Assembly: GCF_026898155.1 (NCBI RefSeq)
Contig: NZ_CP114029.1
Coordinates: 4,754,001 to 4,818,000, forward strand
DNA length: 64,000 nt
Reading direction: 5' to 3'
DNA from: Jiella pelagia
Lineage (GTDB): Bacteria > Pseudomonadota > Alphaproteobacteria > Rhizobiales > Rhizobiaceae
Each line of letters starts with the position of its first letter. The first letter of the stretch is position 1. A model generated the notes under the pieces. It was not told where the DNA came from and searched no databases. It saw only the letters and a program-made list of their open reading frames with translations. The position numbers were made by a program, and so were the translations under genes. This document shows positions 18,715 to 28,808 of this stretch, one piece after another.

Positions 18715-19635
18715 TCACTCTCCCCCGTTGCGCGGCGCGATATGCTCATGGTGATGATCGAGATACCATGCGGCGATCTCCTCGCGCGTCGCAAACCAGA
18801 CGTCGTCGAATTGCTTTGCGTAGCGGATGAAATCGCGCAGCGCCCGGATCCGGAAGGGCTGGCCGATGACATGGGGGTGGAGGCCGATGTTCATGAAGCG
18901 GCCGCTGGTCTGGCTCTCCGCATGGAGCCAGTCGAAGCCTTCCTTGAACATCTGCAAGCCGGTTTCGGCCGTGAGCCCCTGGCGCAGGAAGGAGAAGTCG
19001 TTGACCTCGGACGTGTAGGAGACCGAGACCATCGGCTTTCCCGAGCGGGTCTTGACCAGATAGGGCTGGTCGTCGTTGAGAAGGTCGGTGACGAAGAGGA
19101 GGCCCTCTTCGGCCAGGATGTCGATGGTGTTGAGGGTCGAGCGCAGCGAACTCGACAGCCAGCCTTTCGCCGGCTTGCCGATGGATGTCTCATAGACCTC
19201 GAGGGTGCGGCGGATGACCTCGCGTTCGGCCGCCTCGTCGAACATGTAGTCGGTGAGAAGCTCGTCCTGGACGTAGTTGTGGGCGACGATTTCCAAGTTG
19301 CGATCGAGGGCGGCGCGAATCACCTCCGGCCGCTCGAGCGCCATCTTGGCGTTCATCGTACAGCTCGCCGGAACGCCTTCGGCATCAAGGACGTCGAACA
19401 TCCGCCAGACGCCGACCCTTTGGCCGTATTCGCGCCAGGTGTAGTTCGCATTGTCGTAGACGTTGCCCGGCAGATTGCCGCCGACGATCCCGGGGCCACC
19501 GGGATAGTAGGGCTTGTCCGAGGCCTGGACCTTGTCCCAGTACTCGAAATTGATCGTCAGAATGACCGCGAGACGCTTGCCGTTCGGCCAGATGAGCGGC
19601 TTGCGGGCGGGCAGGGGAACATAGTCGTAGTGCAT
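18715..19635 (-). CDS. Polysaccharide deacetylase (NodB/PuuE)-fold hydrolase
   Basis: A 306-residue cytosolic protein of the NodB-homology superfamily that includes allantoinase PuuE and cyclic imide hydrolases. Visible features are VILTINFEYWD, EIVAHNYVQDEL at the metal-site helix (His kept, but the second His of HxxxH is Gln) and a C-terminal GLHPHVIGQPFRI. The catabolic operon context (FAD monooxygenase, racemase-fold protein) and lack of export signal favour C-N bond hydrolysis of a small cyclic amide over a sugar polymer; this is inference. Confidence 0.82.
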   Translation of the reverse strand: MHYDYVPLPARKPLIWPNGKRLAVILTINFEYWDKVQASDKPYYPGGPGIVGGNLPGNVYDNANYTWREYGQRVGVWRMFDVLDAEGVPASCTMNAKMALERPEVIRAALDRNLEIVAHNYVQDELLTDYMFDEAAEREVIRRTLEVYETSIGKPAKGWLSSSLRSTLNTIDILAEEGLLFVTDLLNDDQPYLVKTRSGKPMVSVSYTSEVNDFSFLRQGLTAETGLQMFKEGFDWLHAESQTSGRFMNIGLHPHVIGQPFRIRALRDFIRYAKQFDDVWFATREEIAAWYLDHHHEHIAPRNGGE

Positions 19636-19648
19636 GGCGCACCGCCCC

Positions 19649-20395
19649 TCAGTGATGGGTCAGAAGCGAGCCGACGCCCTGCACCTTGTCCTCGATGCCG
19701 TTCATCCTGAGGGCGTGCCAGTAGGTCGCGGTGTTGATGGCGATCACCGGCTTGTCCAGCCAGAATTCGGCCATGGCGCCGACGCGGGCCATGGCGAGAT
19801 TGGTGCCGGCCTGGATGATCGCCTCGACGGAGGGGTCGTTCACCTCGATGATGGCGTCGCGCAGCGTCTTTTCGGTTTCGTGAGCGATCAGAACGGGGCT
19901 CTTGCATTTCAGCCCTAGCACCTGGACCACCTCGTAGCCGCAGTCGGTGAAGAACTTGCGCACCTGCTCGTCGCCGATCGGCATGTAGGGGGTGACGACG
20001 GCGATGCGCTTGATGTCGCCGAATTTCGACAGCGCCGCCTGGCAGGCGTCGGAGCCCATGGCGACGTTCATGCCGGCGCGCGCCTCGACCTCGGCCTTCA
20101 GCGTGTCGGCGCGGTCCTTGCCGTCCCAGAAGGTCTCGGCCGACATGCCCATGATCATCGCGCCGGGCGAGCAGGTCTTCACCGCGTCGATGGCATCCAT
20201 GGTGGCGGCGCGGATGCGCATGACCAACTCGTTGAAGTCGTCGTCGCTCTCGACCGGGTCATTGGGGATGATGATCCGCGAGAAGTGGTTGGTGACGCCG
20301 ACCGGGCGCATGGAATCGAATTCCGGCTGGACGGAGGTGTTGGTCGAGGGGGCGACGACGCCGAACTTCATGCGGTAGCCGAGGCTGTCGGTCAT
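19649..20395 (-). CDS. Maleate isomerase/AMDase-family protein lacking both catalytic cysteines
   Basis: A 248-residue protein beginning YRMKFGVVAPSTNTSVQPEF, the family N-terminus. Where the two catalytic cysteines are expected it has IMGMSAETFW (Ser-Ala) and IIQAGTNLAM (Gly). It therefore cannot use the two-cysteine racemase mechanism and may act as a decarboxylase, a hydratase or by another route. ATG 20395 overlaps the FAD monooxygenase stop by 4 bases, so both are translated together. Confidence 0.83.
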   Translation of the reverse strand: MTDSLGYRMKFGVVAPSTNTSVQPEFDSMRPVGVTNHFSRIIIPNDPVESDDDFNELVMRIRAATMDAIDAVKTCSPGAMIMGMSAETFWDGKDRADTLKAEVEARAGMNVAMGSDACQAALSKFGDIKRIAVVTPYMPIGDEQVRKFFTDCGYEVVQVLGLKCKSPVLIAHETEKTLRDAIIEVNDPSVEAIIQAGTNLAMARVGAMAEFWLDKPVIAINTATYWHALRMNGIEDKVQGVGSLLTHH

Positions 20396-21660
20396 GGGCT
20401 TGCTCCTTGAAAAGGCGGGATTTCGGGAAAGGCCGAGGCGGTAAATTGCGCCCCTCTCAGGCGACGTCTTCGAGGCTCCTTCAGCGAGGCCAGCATCGAG
20501 GAGCGCATGACATAGGCCTTATGGCGCTCCGGATCGGCGGCGATGGCGCGCAGTTCGTCGTGATGGGCCTTGCGCGCCGCCGGGTCGTTCTCCGCCATGA
20601 TCTGGCGGTTGCGCAGCGACTGGGCCTGCACCGTGTCGATCGCCACCTGGCGGCGCTGGCGCTCGTAGCGTCCCATCGTTTCGAGCGGCGCGCCGTGCCA
20701 GACCTCGGCGAGCTTCTCGGTGAGGTTCACCGCATCGTGGATGCCGCCGTTCATTCCCATGCCGCCGAGCGGATTGTTGAGATGGGCTGAGTCGCCGGCG
20801 AGGAAGATCCGTCCCGCGACATAGGAAGCGGCGACGCGCTGGTGGACCCGGTAGGCCGTGGCGTGGACGACGTCGTAGGTGCCGTCCTTCGGGCAGAGCT
20901 TCTGCAGCCGCTGCTCCATCACCTCCGGCGCCTTGATCTCGGCGTCGCTGAGGCCGGGATCGGTCGGCAGCAGCACCCGCCAGAGGGAGGGCGTGCGCAA
21001 GAGGACCGCCCATTCGGTCGGATCGGTGATGTAGGCGATCGGCGCGAGGTCGGGGATCGCGGCGTCGAAGGAAAACTCCGTCGACATCGACAGGAAGATC
21101 TCCGGGATGGTCAGCCCGTCGAAGGCGATGCCGAGGGACTTCCTGACATTGCTGCGGGCGCCGTCGCAGGCGATCAGGTAGCGGCCGCGCATCTCGCCTT
21201 GCGAACCGTCCGGATGGCGCACCGTCAGCGTGACGCCGACCTCGTCCTGTGCGACGGCGAGCCCCTCGGCGCCGTAGACGAGTTCCACCGCGCCGCTGTC
21301 CTCGAACATCTCGCGCAGATGCTCGGTCAGCTTCCACTGCTCGCATTGCAGCCGGTAGGGATGATTGGTCTCGCCTTCGAGCCGGCCGAGGTCGAACTCG
21401 GCGATAACGCCCTCGTTGCGGTCACGGAACTGCCAGTTCGGGCAGATCAGTCCGCGGGCGATGAGCTTTTCCGAGATGCCGAAGCGATCGAGCATGTCGA
21501 GCGTCGGCGGATGGAAGGTCGAGGCGCGAAGATCCTTCGGCAGGGCGTCGCTGGTCTCGATCACCGTGACCGGGATTCCCGCCTCGCCAAGGCAGGCTGC
21601 AGCCACGAGGCCGACGGGGCCTGCCCCGACGATCAGCACGCGTTCCGAATTGTCCGACAT
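20392..21660 (-). CDS. FAD-dependent aromatic ring monooxygenase
   Basis: A group A flavoprotein hydroxylase of 422 residues. It carries the dinucleotide-binding motif VLIVGAGPVGLVAAACLGE at the N-terminus and the FAD motif FLAGDSAHLNNPLGGMGMN near residue 290, as in phenol, hydroxybenzoate and hydroxypyridine hydroxylases. The ATG at 21660 is preferred to 21693 because the family start and a GGAGG upstream fit. Promoter-proximal gene of the operon, presumably hydroxylating the ring substrate imported by the divergent transporter. Confidence 0.9.
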   Translation of the reverse strand: MSDNSERVLIVGAGPVGLVAAACLGEAGIPVTVIETSDALPKDLRASTFHPPTLDMLDRFGISEKLIARGLICPNWQFRDRNEGVIAEFDLGRLEGETNHPYRLQCEQWKLTEHLREMFEDSGAVELVYGAEGLAVAQDEVGVTLTVRHPDGSQGEMRGRYLIACDGARSNVRKSLGIAFDGLTIPEIFLSMSTEFSFDAAIPDLAPIAYITDPTEWAVLLRTPSLWRVLLPTDPGLSDAEIKAPEVMEQRLQKLCPKDGTYDVVHATAYRVHQRVAASYVAGRIFLAGDSAHLNNPLGGMGMNGGIHDAVNLTEKLAEVWHGAPLETMGRYERQRRQVAIDTVQAQSLRNRQIMAENDPAARKAHHDELRAIAADPERHKAYVMRSSMLASLKEPRRRRLRGAQFTASAFPEIPPFQGASP

Positions 21661-21992
21661 CTGCCCCTGAACCTCCAGCAATCCACTTGACAACCGTATG
21701 AATGACTCGGAATGTGTACAAAAGATCCGGTCAAATCAACAACTGAATTTCTCTTATGGCCGATCAAATTTGTACCGACCGCACGCTGCAGGGGACGTTT
21801 GCCGAAGATGGAAATCGCTGCCATGCCCTTTGATACAAGGCTTGCACGCCGCATTGTGGAGGTCGGTTCCCACGCCGACGACGGCGATGCCGCAAACGTC
21901 CGGACGAATTGCCCAATCCGTTTGCAGGCTGATGGTTTTGTGTACAATGCGGCGGCAATCCAGGCCGCATCCGTTGGGGAGGGCGGACGCTG
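21661..21992. promoter_or_regulatory. Divergent promoter region with repeated TGTAC sites
   Basis: This gene-free 332-base region separates the FAD-monooxygenase operon from the ABC importer operon. It holds TGTGTACAAA (21713-21722), TTTGTACC (about 21769) and the palindrome TTGTGTACAA (21938-21947). These resemble the short palindromes bound by FCD-type GntR regulators, and the operon encodes one at 17989. The functional link is inferred. Confidence 0.4.
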
Positions 21993-22910
21993 ATGCTGAT
22001 CGCCCAACAGCTCGTCAACAGCCTGATGCTCGGCAGCGTCTATGTGACCGTCGCCGTCGCCTTCACGCTGACCATCGGCATCCTCAACTTCCTCAACTTC
22101 ACCATCCCGACGCTGTTCATGCTGGCCGGCATGATGGGCTGGGCCTTTGCCGAGCGCGGCCTGCCATTCGGGTTGTCGGGGCCGTTGCCCTGGCCGCTGG
22201 CGCTGGCGCTCGCCATCGTCGTCGCCATCGTCGCCTCCCTCGTCGTCGAGCGCTTCACCTTCCGCTATCTCAAGGCGCGCTATGGCGACGCGACCGAGCA
22301 TGCCATTCCGCTGGTCTCCTCGCTCGGCTTCCTCTTGATCTTCGAAAACCTCGTGCGGATCGCCTATGGCACCGACGCGCAGCGCTTTCCGGGCCCCGAG
22401 GCCGATCTCAGCGTCGAGATCGGCGGGCTGTTCGTGCGGCTGCCCCAGGTCGTCAGCCTCGTCGTCGCGCTGGCGATCGTTCTGGCTCTGACGATCCTCC
22501 TTCGCCGCAGCAATATCGGCCGGGGCCTGAGGGCGATCGCCGAAAATCCCGATGCCGCGACCATTCTCGGCGTCGACGTCCACCGCATCGTGCCCGTCGT
22601 CTTCGTTCTGACCGGTGTTCTCTGCGGCCTCGCCGGGGCGCTGTTCGCGATCAGCTACGGCGAGGTCTCGCCGACGATGGGCGACGACATCGGCACCAAG
22701 GCCATCGCCGGCATGGTGGTCGGCGGTCTTGGCTCGATCTGGGGCGCCGTCCTCGGCGGGCTGATCGTCGCCCTCACCGAGACGATGACGATCAACTATT
22801 TCGGCGCCGACACCGTCCAGGTCGCCGTCTGGGGCCTTCTGCTGCTCGTCCTGCTTCTGCGCCCGCAGGGCCTGTTCGGTCACAACGCCATCGGCAAGGG
22901 GAAGCTCTGA
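21993..22910 (+). CDS. Branched-chain amino acid-type ABC transporter permease (LivH type)
   Basis: A 305-residue inner-membrane permease with about eight hydrophobic segments. It shows the LivH signatures QQLVNSLMLGSVYVTVAVAF, GRGLRAIAENPDAATILGVD (EAA-like cytoplasmic loop) and VVGGLGSIWGAVLGG. GGAGGGC precedes ATG 21993. First gene of a five-gene operon with LivM, LivG, LivF and the binding protein. Its position divergent from the ring-hydroxylase operon suggests uptake of an aromatic or amide substrate rather than leucine. Confidence 0.93.
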   Translation: MLIAQQLVNSLMLGSVYVTVAVAFTLTIGILNFLNFTIPTLFMLAGMMGWAFAERGLPFGLSGPLPWPLALALAIVVAIVASLVVERFTFRYLKARYGDATEHAIPLVSSLGFLLIFENLVRIAYGTDAQRFPGPEADLSVEIGGLFVRLPQVVSLVVALAIVLALTILLRRSNIGRGLRAIAENPDAATILGVDVHRIVPVVFVLTGVLCGLAGALFAISYGEVSPTMGDDIGTKAIAGMVVGGLGSIWGAVLGGLIVALTETMTINYFGADTVQVAVWGLLLLVLLLRPQGLFGHNAIGKGKL

Positions 22911-23836
22911 TGGGCGGGTACTGGTCCGGCATTCTGGCGATCCTGGCGATCAACGTCATCTTCGCCTACGGCATCTTCCTTCCCGTCGCGACGGGGCAGC
23001 TCAATCTCGGCGGGGCCGGGTTCCAGGCCGTCGGCGCCTATGCGGCGGCCTATATGTCCTACACCTACGACTGGCCGGTCGCCCTGACGCTGATCCTCGC
23101 CATGGTCGTCACCGGCGGGATCGGCTTTGCCGTCGCCTTTCCGATCCTCAGGCTGCGCGGCGTCTATCTCGTCCTCGGGACCTTCGCCTTCGCAGAGGTC
23201 GTCGCCGGGCTGATCCTCAACTCAGAGACGCTCGGCGGGGCCATCGGCCTGCCGGTGCCGGCCTTCGTCGACTACGAGGTGCCGGTCGTCCTCGCCGCCC
23301 TCGTCACGCTCTTCGTCTTCTATCTGATGGCGACCCGCTTCGGCCTCGTCATGCGGGCGGTGCACGACGACGAGGTCGTCTCCGACCTGATGGGCGTCAG
23401 CCTTCGCGGCGTGAAGGTCGCGGCCTTCGCCGTCGGAGCGGGCCTCTGCGGGCTCGCCGGCGGTCTCTATGCCCACACCTTCACCTATGTCGAGATCCAG
23501 GCCTTCAATGCGCTGGTCTCGATCAACGTCCTCCTGTTCGTCCTCCTCGGCGGCACCCAGACCGCCTTCGGCCCGCTGATCGGCGCGGCCTTCTTTACGC
23601 TTCTGCCCGAGGCGCTGCGGGTGCTCCTGCCGCAGCTGCAGGCGAGCGTTGCCTCGCTGTTCGGCGCGGCCGGCGACATGCGCGCGCCGGACGACAGCTG
23701 GCGCTTCGTCATCCTCGGCTGCGTTACCGTGCTGATGATGGTGTTCCGGCCGGAAGGGCTGGTGACCCGCACCCTGGTCGAGCGGTTCAAGCCACGGCGC
23801 AGGTCTGGCCTCGCCGCGGCGGAGGCCTCCGCATGA
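22910..23836 (+). CDS. Branched-chain amino acid-type ABC transporter permease (LivM type)
   Basis: 308 residues, multi-pass. Family features include LPVATGQLNLGGAGFQAVGA, the loop RFGLVMRAVHDDEVVSDLMGV and LLFVLLGGTQTAFGPLIGAA. It starts with the last base of the livH stop (TGATG) and ends overlapping the ATPase gene, so translation is coupled. Partners with the 21993 permease to form the channel. Confidence 0.93.
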   Translation: MGGYWSGILAILAINVIFAYGIFLPVATGQLNLGGAGFQAVGAYAAAYMSYTYDWPVALTLILAMVVTGGIGFAVAFPILRLRGVYLVLGTFAFAEVVAGLILNSETLGGAIGLPVPAFVDYEVPVVLAALVTLFVFYLMATRFGLVMRAVHDDEVVSDLMGVSLRGVKVAAFAVGAGLCGLAGGLYAHTFTYVEIQAFNALVSINVLLFVLLGGTQTAFGPLIGAAFFTLLPEALRVLLPQLQASVASLFGAAGDMRAPDDSWRFVILGCVTVLMMVFRPEGLVTRTLVERFKPRRRSGLAAAEASA

Positions 23837-24628
23837 TGCCGCCGCTGCTCGCGCTTCAAGGGGTCTCCAAGAGCTTCGGCGGCCTCGAGGTCATCACCGA
23901 CGTCGCCTTCAATGTCGAGGCGGGCGGGCGCACCGCACTGATCGGCCCGAACGGCGCCGGCAAGACGACTTTGTTCAACCTCATCTCCGGCGTCTATCGC
24001 CAGGACAAGGGCAGCATCGCGCTTTCCGGCGAGGACATTTCGGACATTGCCTCGCGCCGTCGGATCGGCCTCGGCATGGCCCGCAGCTTCCAGAACATCC
24101 GGCTGATGCCGCATCTTTCCGTCACCGAGAACATCATGCTCGGCCAGCAGGCGCGGGCGGGTTCGCTCGCCGACATGCTGACGCCGCTGTCGCTGTTCGG
24201 CCGCACGAAGTGGCGGCGGGAGGCGGAGGAACTGCTGGGACGGATGGGCCTCGACACCTATCCGGGCGAAGTGGTGGCCACCCTGCCTTACGGGATCCGC
24301 AAGAAGATCGAGGTGGTGAGGGCGCTCGCCGCCTCGCCGAAGCTGCTTCTCCTCGACGAGCCGGCGGCCGGCCTCAACCCGACCGAGACCGCCGCCCTCA
24401 GCGACTTCCTGGCCGAGATTGCCGAGACCGGTGTGACGCTGCTCGTCGTCGAGCACGACATGGGCTTCGTGCGCAGCCTCTGCGACCACGCCGTCGTCCT
24501 CAATTTCGGCCGCAAGATCTATGACGGACCGACCGGCAGCGTTCAGGAGGATCCGGACGTCCTCGAAGCCTATCTCGGCCGCCGAAACCGGAACGAGGAT
24601 GCGGCCGCTTCCGCCAGGGAGGGCATCC

Positions 24629-24639
<11 letters not shown>
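23833..24639 (+). CDS. ABC transporter ATP-binding protein (LivG type)
   Basis: 268 residues. Walker A is GPNGAGKTT (about residues 38-46), the Q loop lies in ARSFQNIRLM and Walker B is LLLLDEPAAGLNP. The signature region reads LPYGIRKKIEV, as usual for LivG. Overlaps livM by 4 bases (ATGA) and livF by 11. Confidence 0.93.
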
Positions 24640-25375
<736 letters not shown>

Positions 25376-25423
25376 AACGCCGGCGAGACAGCCTTCATCC
25401 TCGACAAAAAGGGAAGACGTCGC

Positions 25424-26626
25424 ATGACAATGAGCAGGACCGCATCTCGTTTCGCCGCCGCCGGCCTCGTCACCGCCGCTGGCCTGTTATATTCAGCCGC
25501 GCCCGGTCTTGCCGAGGGTACGATCAAGATCGGCAACATCGTCGCGGCTTCCGGTGCCCTGAAGGGGCCGGGCGAGCCGTCGGTCGTCGCCGTCGACATC
25601 GCCGTCGAGGAGATCAACGCCAAGGGTGGCATCGACGGCAAGCCGATCGAACTGATCCGCTACGACACCGGCTCCGACCCGAAGCAGGCCTCCGTCGCGG
25701 CCCGCAAGCTCATTCAGGACGATGGCGTTCTCGCCATCGTCGGGCCATTCTCCTCGGGCGAGGCGCGCATCGCGCTGAACGATGCCGAGCGGCTGAAGAC
25801 CCTGATGATGCCGACGTCGTCCTCTGCGCCCGGCCTGACCGAAGGCAAGCAATACAGCTACCGCCTCACCGAGGACGAGCAGAAGCAGTTCGGCCGGCTG
25901 CTCGCCGCGATCAAGGCGAAGGGCATGGAAGCCAAGACCGCCGATATCGTCTACATCTCCGACGACGTGGTCTCGAACGTCACCGGCACCAAGGTCTATC
26001 CGGCGCTGCTCGAACAGGCGGGCATCGAGGTGGGCGATTCCATTCCGGTGCAGCTGAAGAGTTTCGACATGTCGGCCCAGGCGGCGAAGATCCTTCAGGA
26101 CAAGCCCGACCTGGTGGCGATCGCCGGGCTTCCCGACCAGGCATCGAAGGTCATCAAGGAGCTGCGTCGCCAGGGCTTTGACGGCCAGTTCATCGGCTCG
26201 CAGATCTTCGCCGATCCCAATGTCGCGGAACTCTTCGGGCCGGAAGGCGACGGCACGCTTCTTGTCGCCAGCTTCTGGAAGGGCCGCACACCGCAGTCCC
26301 AGGCGTTCAACGAAAAGTTCGTCACCGAGGCGGAAAAGCGCGGCATCCACAAGCTCGGCGCCCACCACTCCGATGCCCAGGCCTACGACACGGTCTATCT
26401 GGTGAAGCAGGCGATCGAGAAGGCCGGCGTCACCGGCGATCCGGACAAGCTCGCCGAAGAGCGTCAGGCGGTCGTCGACGCCATGGACGGTATCCGCTTT
26501 TCCGGCATCATCGGCGACGACGTCTGCTTTGCCGGCCACGATGCCGAGCTTCCCGCCTACGTCATCCAGATCAAGGACGGCGAGTGGACGAAGTTCGACG
26601 AAGTCGCCGCCGATCCCTGCGACTGA
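25424..26626 (+). CDS. Periplasmic substrate-binding protein of the LIV-type importer
   Basis: A 400-residue type I periplasmic binding protein. The N-terminal signal peptide (about residues 1-30, ending GLAEG) precedes the Leu/Ile/Val-binding fold start TIKIGNIVAASGALKGPG. AGGGAAG lies upstream of ATG 25424. It delivers its ligand to the permeases encoded upstream. The ligand cannot be read; the operon neighbourhood argues for an aromatic or dicarboxylate compound. Confidence 0.92.
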   Translation: MTMSRTASRFAAAGLVTAAGLLYSAAPGLAEGTIKIGNIVAASGALKGPGEPSVVAVDIAVEEINAKGGIDGKPIELIRYDTGSDPKQASVAARKLIQDDGVLAIVGPFSSGEARIALNDAERLKTLMMPTSSSAPGLTEGKQYSYRLTEDEQKQFGRLLAAIKAKGMEAKTADIVYISDDVVSNVTGTKVYPALLEQAGIEVGDSIPVQLKSFDMSAQAAKILQDKPDLVAIAGLPDQASKVIKELRRQGFDGQFIGSQIFADPNVAELFGPEGDGTLLVASFWKGRTPQSQAFNEKFVTEAEKRGIHKLGAHHSDAQAYDTVYLVKQAIEKAGVTGDPDKLAEERQAVVDAMDGIRFSGIIGDDVCFAGHDAELPAYVIQIKDGEWTKFDEVAADPCD

Positions 26627-26648
26627 TCGGAGCGAGACGACTTTCGAG

Positions 26649-26674
26649 CGTCCGCCCCGCACCCGGGGCGGACG
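26649..26674 (+). other. Perfect hairpin between binding-protein and TRAP genes
   Basis: An 11-bp perfect stem (CGTCCGCCCCG, 26649-26659, with 26664-26674) and a 4-base loop lie 22 bases after the binding-protein stop. There is no T tract, so it may stabilise the upstream mRNA or attenuate rather than terminate. Confidence 0.55.
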
Positions 26675-26706
26675 TCGCCATCAGGAACCGCCGCGGATTG
26701 TTTGAG

Positions 26707-28674
26707 ATGCCGAAGATCACCGTCGTTTCCGGCTTCATGGCGCTTGTCGCCGTCCTAGCCTTCCTCGTCCCGGCGACGGCGCTCGTCTGGGTCATGGCGG
26801 TGCCTCAGCGCCTCGGCTTGTTGATCTATCCCGAGCAGGTGGCGGCCTTCATGCTCGGCCTCTCGCTGGCGGTCGTCTATGGCCGCGGCATGGATGCCAA
26901 GGCACCGGCGATGCGGGCCGTCGACGGTGTGCTGTGCTTTGCTTCGCTCGGCCTCGGCATCTACGTTTATCTGCGCTTTCCGGTTCTGTCGGAGGGCGCC
27001 TTCTATCATCCGACCGAATCCATGATCCTCGGCATCCTCGTCTCCGTTCTGGTGCTCGAGGGGCTGCGGCGGGTGGTCGGCTGGACGCTGGTGATCATCA
27101 CCTTCGCGATGTTCCTCTATGCGCTGTTCGGCGACTACGTGCCGGGGGCGCTACGGGGCCGCGGCCTGCCCTTTGCCGACGTGATGATGTTCGTCGGCAC
27201 GGACTCCTCGGCCACCTGGGGCGCGGCGCTGCAGATCGCCGCCTTCGTCGTCGTCGTCTTTGTGCTCTTCGGCGGGCTTCTCCTGGCGCTCGGCGGCGGC
27301 GACGTCTTTACACAGCTCGCCATGCGCGTCGCCGGCACCGGCCCGGGCAACACCGCCAAGATCGCCGTCGTCGCCTCCGGACTGTTCGGCTCGATCTCCG
27401 GCAGCGCCGTCTCCAACGTCATGTCCACCGGCGTCATGACCATCCCGATGATGAAGCGCTCCGGTTTCAGGCCGGAGCAGGCCGGCGCGATCGAGGCCGT
27501 CGCTTCCACCGGCGGCCAGCTGGCGCCGCCGGTCATGGGCGCTGCGGCCTTTCTGATGGCCGAGATCCTGCAGATTCCCTATCGCGAGATCCTGCTCGCC
27601 GCGCTCCTGCCGGCGCTGATCTACTATCTCTCGCTCTATGCGCAGATCGACTTCATCGCCCGGCGCGACGGCCACGGCTCGGCCGACTGGCTGCAGCGCG
27701 AGCCGATGAAGGCCGTCGTGACCAAGGGCTGGCCGACGCTCACCGCCTTCGTCGTCCTGATCGGCCTCATCTTCTTTCGCAACGCTCAGGCCGAAGTCGC
27801 TGCAATCTGGGCCATTCTTGTGCTCGTTGCCGTGGCGTCGGTCGCCTGGCTGGCGGGGCGAGGCGGCGGGGCGCTCAGCCCGCGCCAGCTCGTCGCCGCC
27901 ATCGCCAGGACCGGCAGCCAGACCTGCGACATCCTGTTGATCACGGCCGCGGCGGGCATGATCATCGGCCTGTTGTCGACGACGGGCCTCGGCTTCCAGC
28001 TGTCCTTCTTCCTGATCGGCTTCGGCGGCGAGAACCTTTTCGGCCTCCTCGTCGTCACCGGGCTGGTCGGCATCGTGCTCGGCCTCGGCCTGCCGACGAC
28101 GGGTGTCTATCTTCTGCTCGCCTCGATGGCGGCGCCGGCGCTCGTCCAGCTCGGAATTCCGCCGCTCGCCGCCCACATGTTCGTGTTCTATTACGGCATG
28201 CTGTCGATGATCACCCCGCCGATCGCGCTCGCCGCCTTCGCCGGCGCCTCGATCGCCGAGGCGCCGCAGCTGAAGACCGGCATCCAGGCGTTCAAGTTCG
28301 GCTGGATCGCCTATCTCCTGCCGTTCCTGTTCATCTACAAGCCGGGGCTACTGATGGCCGGGCCCTGGTGGGAGGTGGCCTATGTCTTCGTCAGCGCGCT
28401 TGCGGCACTCCTCCTCGTCGCCGCCGGCATGATCGGCCATGCGCTGACCCCGCTCGGCCCGGTGCTGCGCGCCGTCTTCGTCGTCGTCGGCCTGTTGATC
28501 ATCGCGCCGCTGCGCCAGTTCGGCCCGCCGATCCTGGAATTCGGCGTCTCGGCCGGCGGCATGGCGCTCATCGCCGCCTATGTCCTGTCGGCCCGCAGCG
28601 GCCGTTCCGCGCCGGTTGCCGCAGCGGCGTCGCGGCAGGCCCGGCGCGGCATGCCGCGGGCGGCTGGCGAATAG
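26707..28674 (+). CDS. TRAP transporter fused permease (DctQM-type), TAXI class
   Basis: A 655-residue membrane protein with about 16 or more hydrophobic segments. The fused small-permease part comes first; the large DctM domain carries GSISGSAVSNVMSTGVMTIP, ASTGGQLAPPVMGAAAF and LGLGLPTTGVYLLLA. Fused permeases of this type work with TAXI-family binding proteins, and one is encoded convergently at 28809. Proton/sodium-driven import of a carboxylate is expected. ATG 26707 has only a weak ribosome-binding site. It follows the ABC operon by 80 bases and may be read from it. Confidence 0.92.
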   Translation: MPKITVVSGFMALVAVLAFLVPATALVWVMAVPQRLGLLIYPEQVAAFMLGLSLAVVYGRGMDAKAPAMRAVDGVLCFASLGLGIYVYLRFPVLSEGAFYHPTESMILGILVSVLVLEGLRRVVGWTLVIITFAMFLYALFGDYVPGALRGRGLPFADVMMFVGTDSSATWGAALQIAAFVVVVFVLFGGLLLALGGGDVFTQLAMRVAGTGPGNTAKIAVVASGLFGSISGSAVSNVMSTGVMTIPMMKRSGFRPEQAGAIEAVASTGGQLAPPVMGAAAFLMAEILQIPYREILLAALLPALIYYLSLYAQIDFIARRDGHGSADWLQREPMKAVVTKGWPTLTAFVVLIGLIFFRNAQAEVAAIWAILVLVAVASVAWLAGRGGGALSPRQLVAAIARTGSQTCDILLITAAAGMIIGLLSTTGLGFQLSFFLIGFGGENLFGLLVVTGLVGIVLGLGLPTTGVYLLLASMAAPALVQLGIPPLAAHMFVFYYGMLSMITPPIALAAFAGASIAEAPQLKTGIQAFKFGWIAYLLPFLFIYKPGLLMAGPWWEVAYVFVSALAALLLVAAGMIGHALTPLGPVLRAVFVVVGLLIIAPLRQFGPPILEFGVSAGGMALIAAYVLSARSGRSAPVAAAASRQARRGMPRAAGE

Positions 28675-28746
28675 CGCACCCCGAAGGTCCGGCTTGCCCG
28701 GCCGGCTGCAGATCCCCGAACGAGCGGGAGCTGGCGCCCAAGACAA

Positions 28747-28778
28747 AGCCGCCGGAGCAAGGAGCCCCGGCGGCTTTT
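28747..28778 (+). terminator. Terminator between convergent TRAP genes
   Basis: The 9-bp stem AGCCGCCGG (28747-28755) pairs with 28767-28775 and is followed by TTT on the + strand. The A-rich other side (AAAG) may let it work in both directions. Confidence 0.7.
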
Positions 28779-28808
28779 CTCGGTCGACAGTCTGGCCTCA
28801 CGCCGAAA

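Noticed and set aside
21698-23836. A 712-residue protein ending in the LivM permease
   Set aside because: The first 400 codons are an Arg-rich shadow of livH; the permease starts at 22910.
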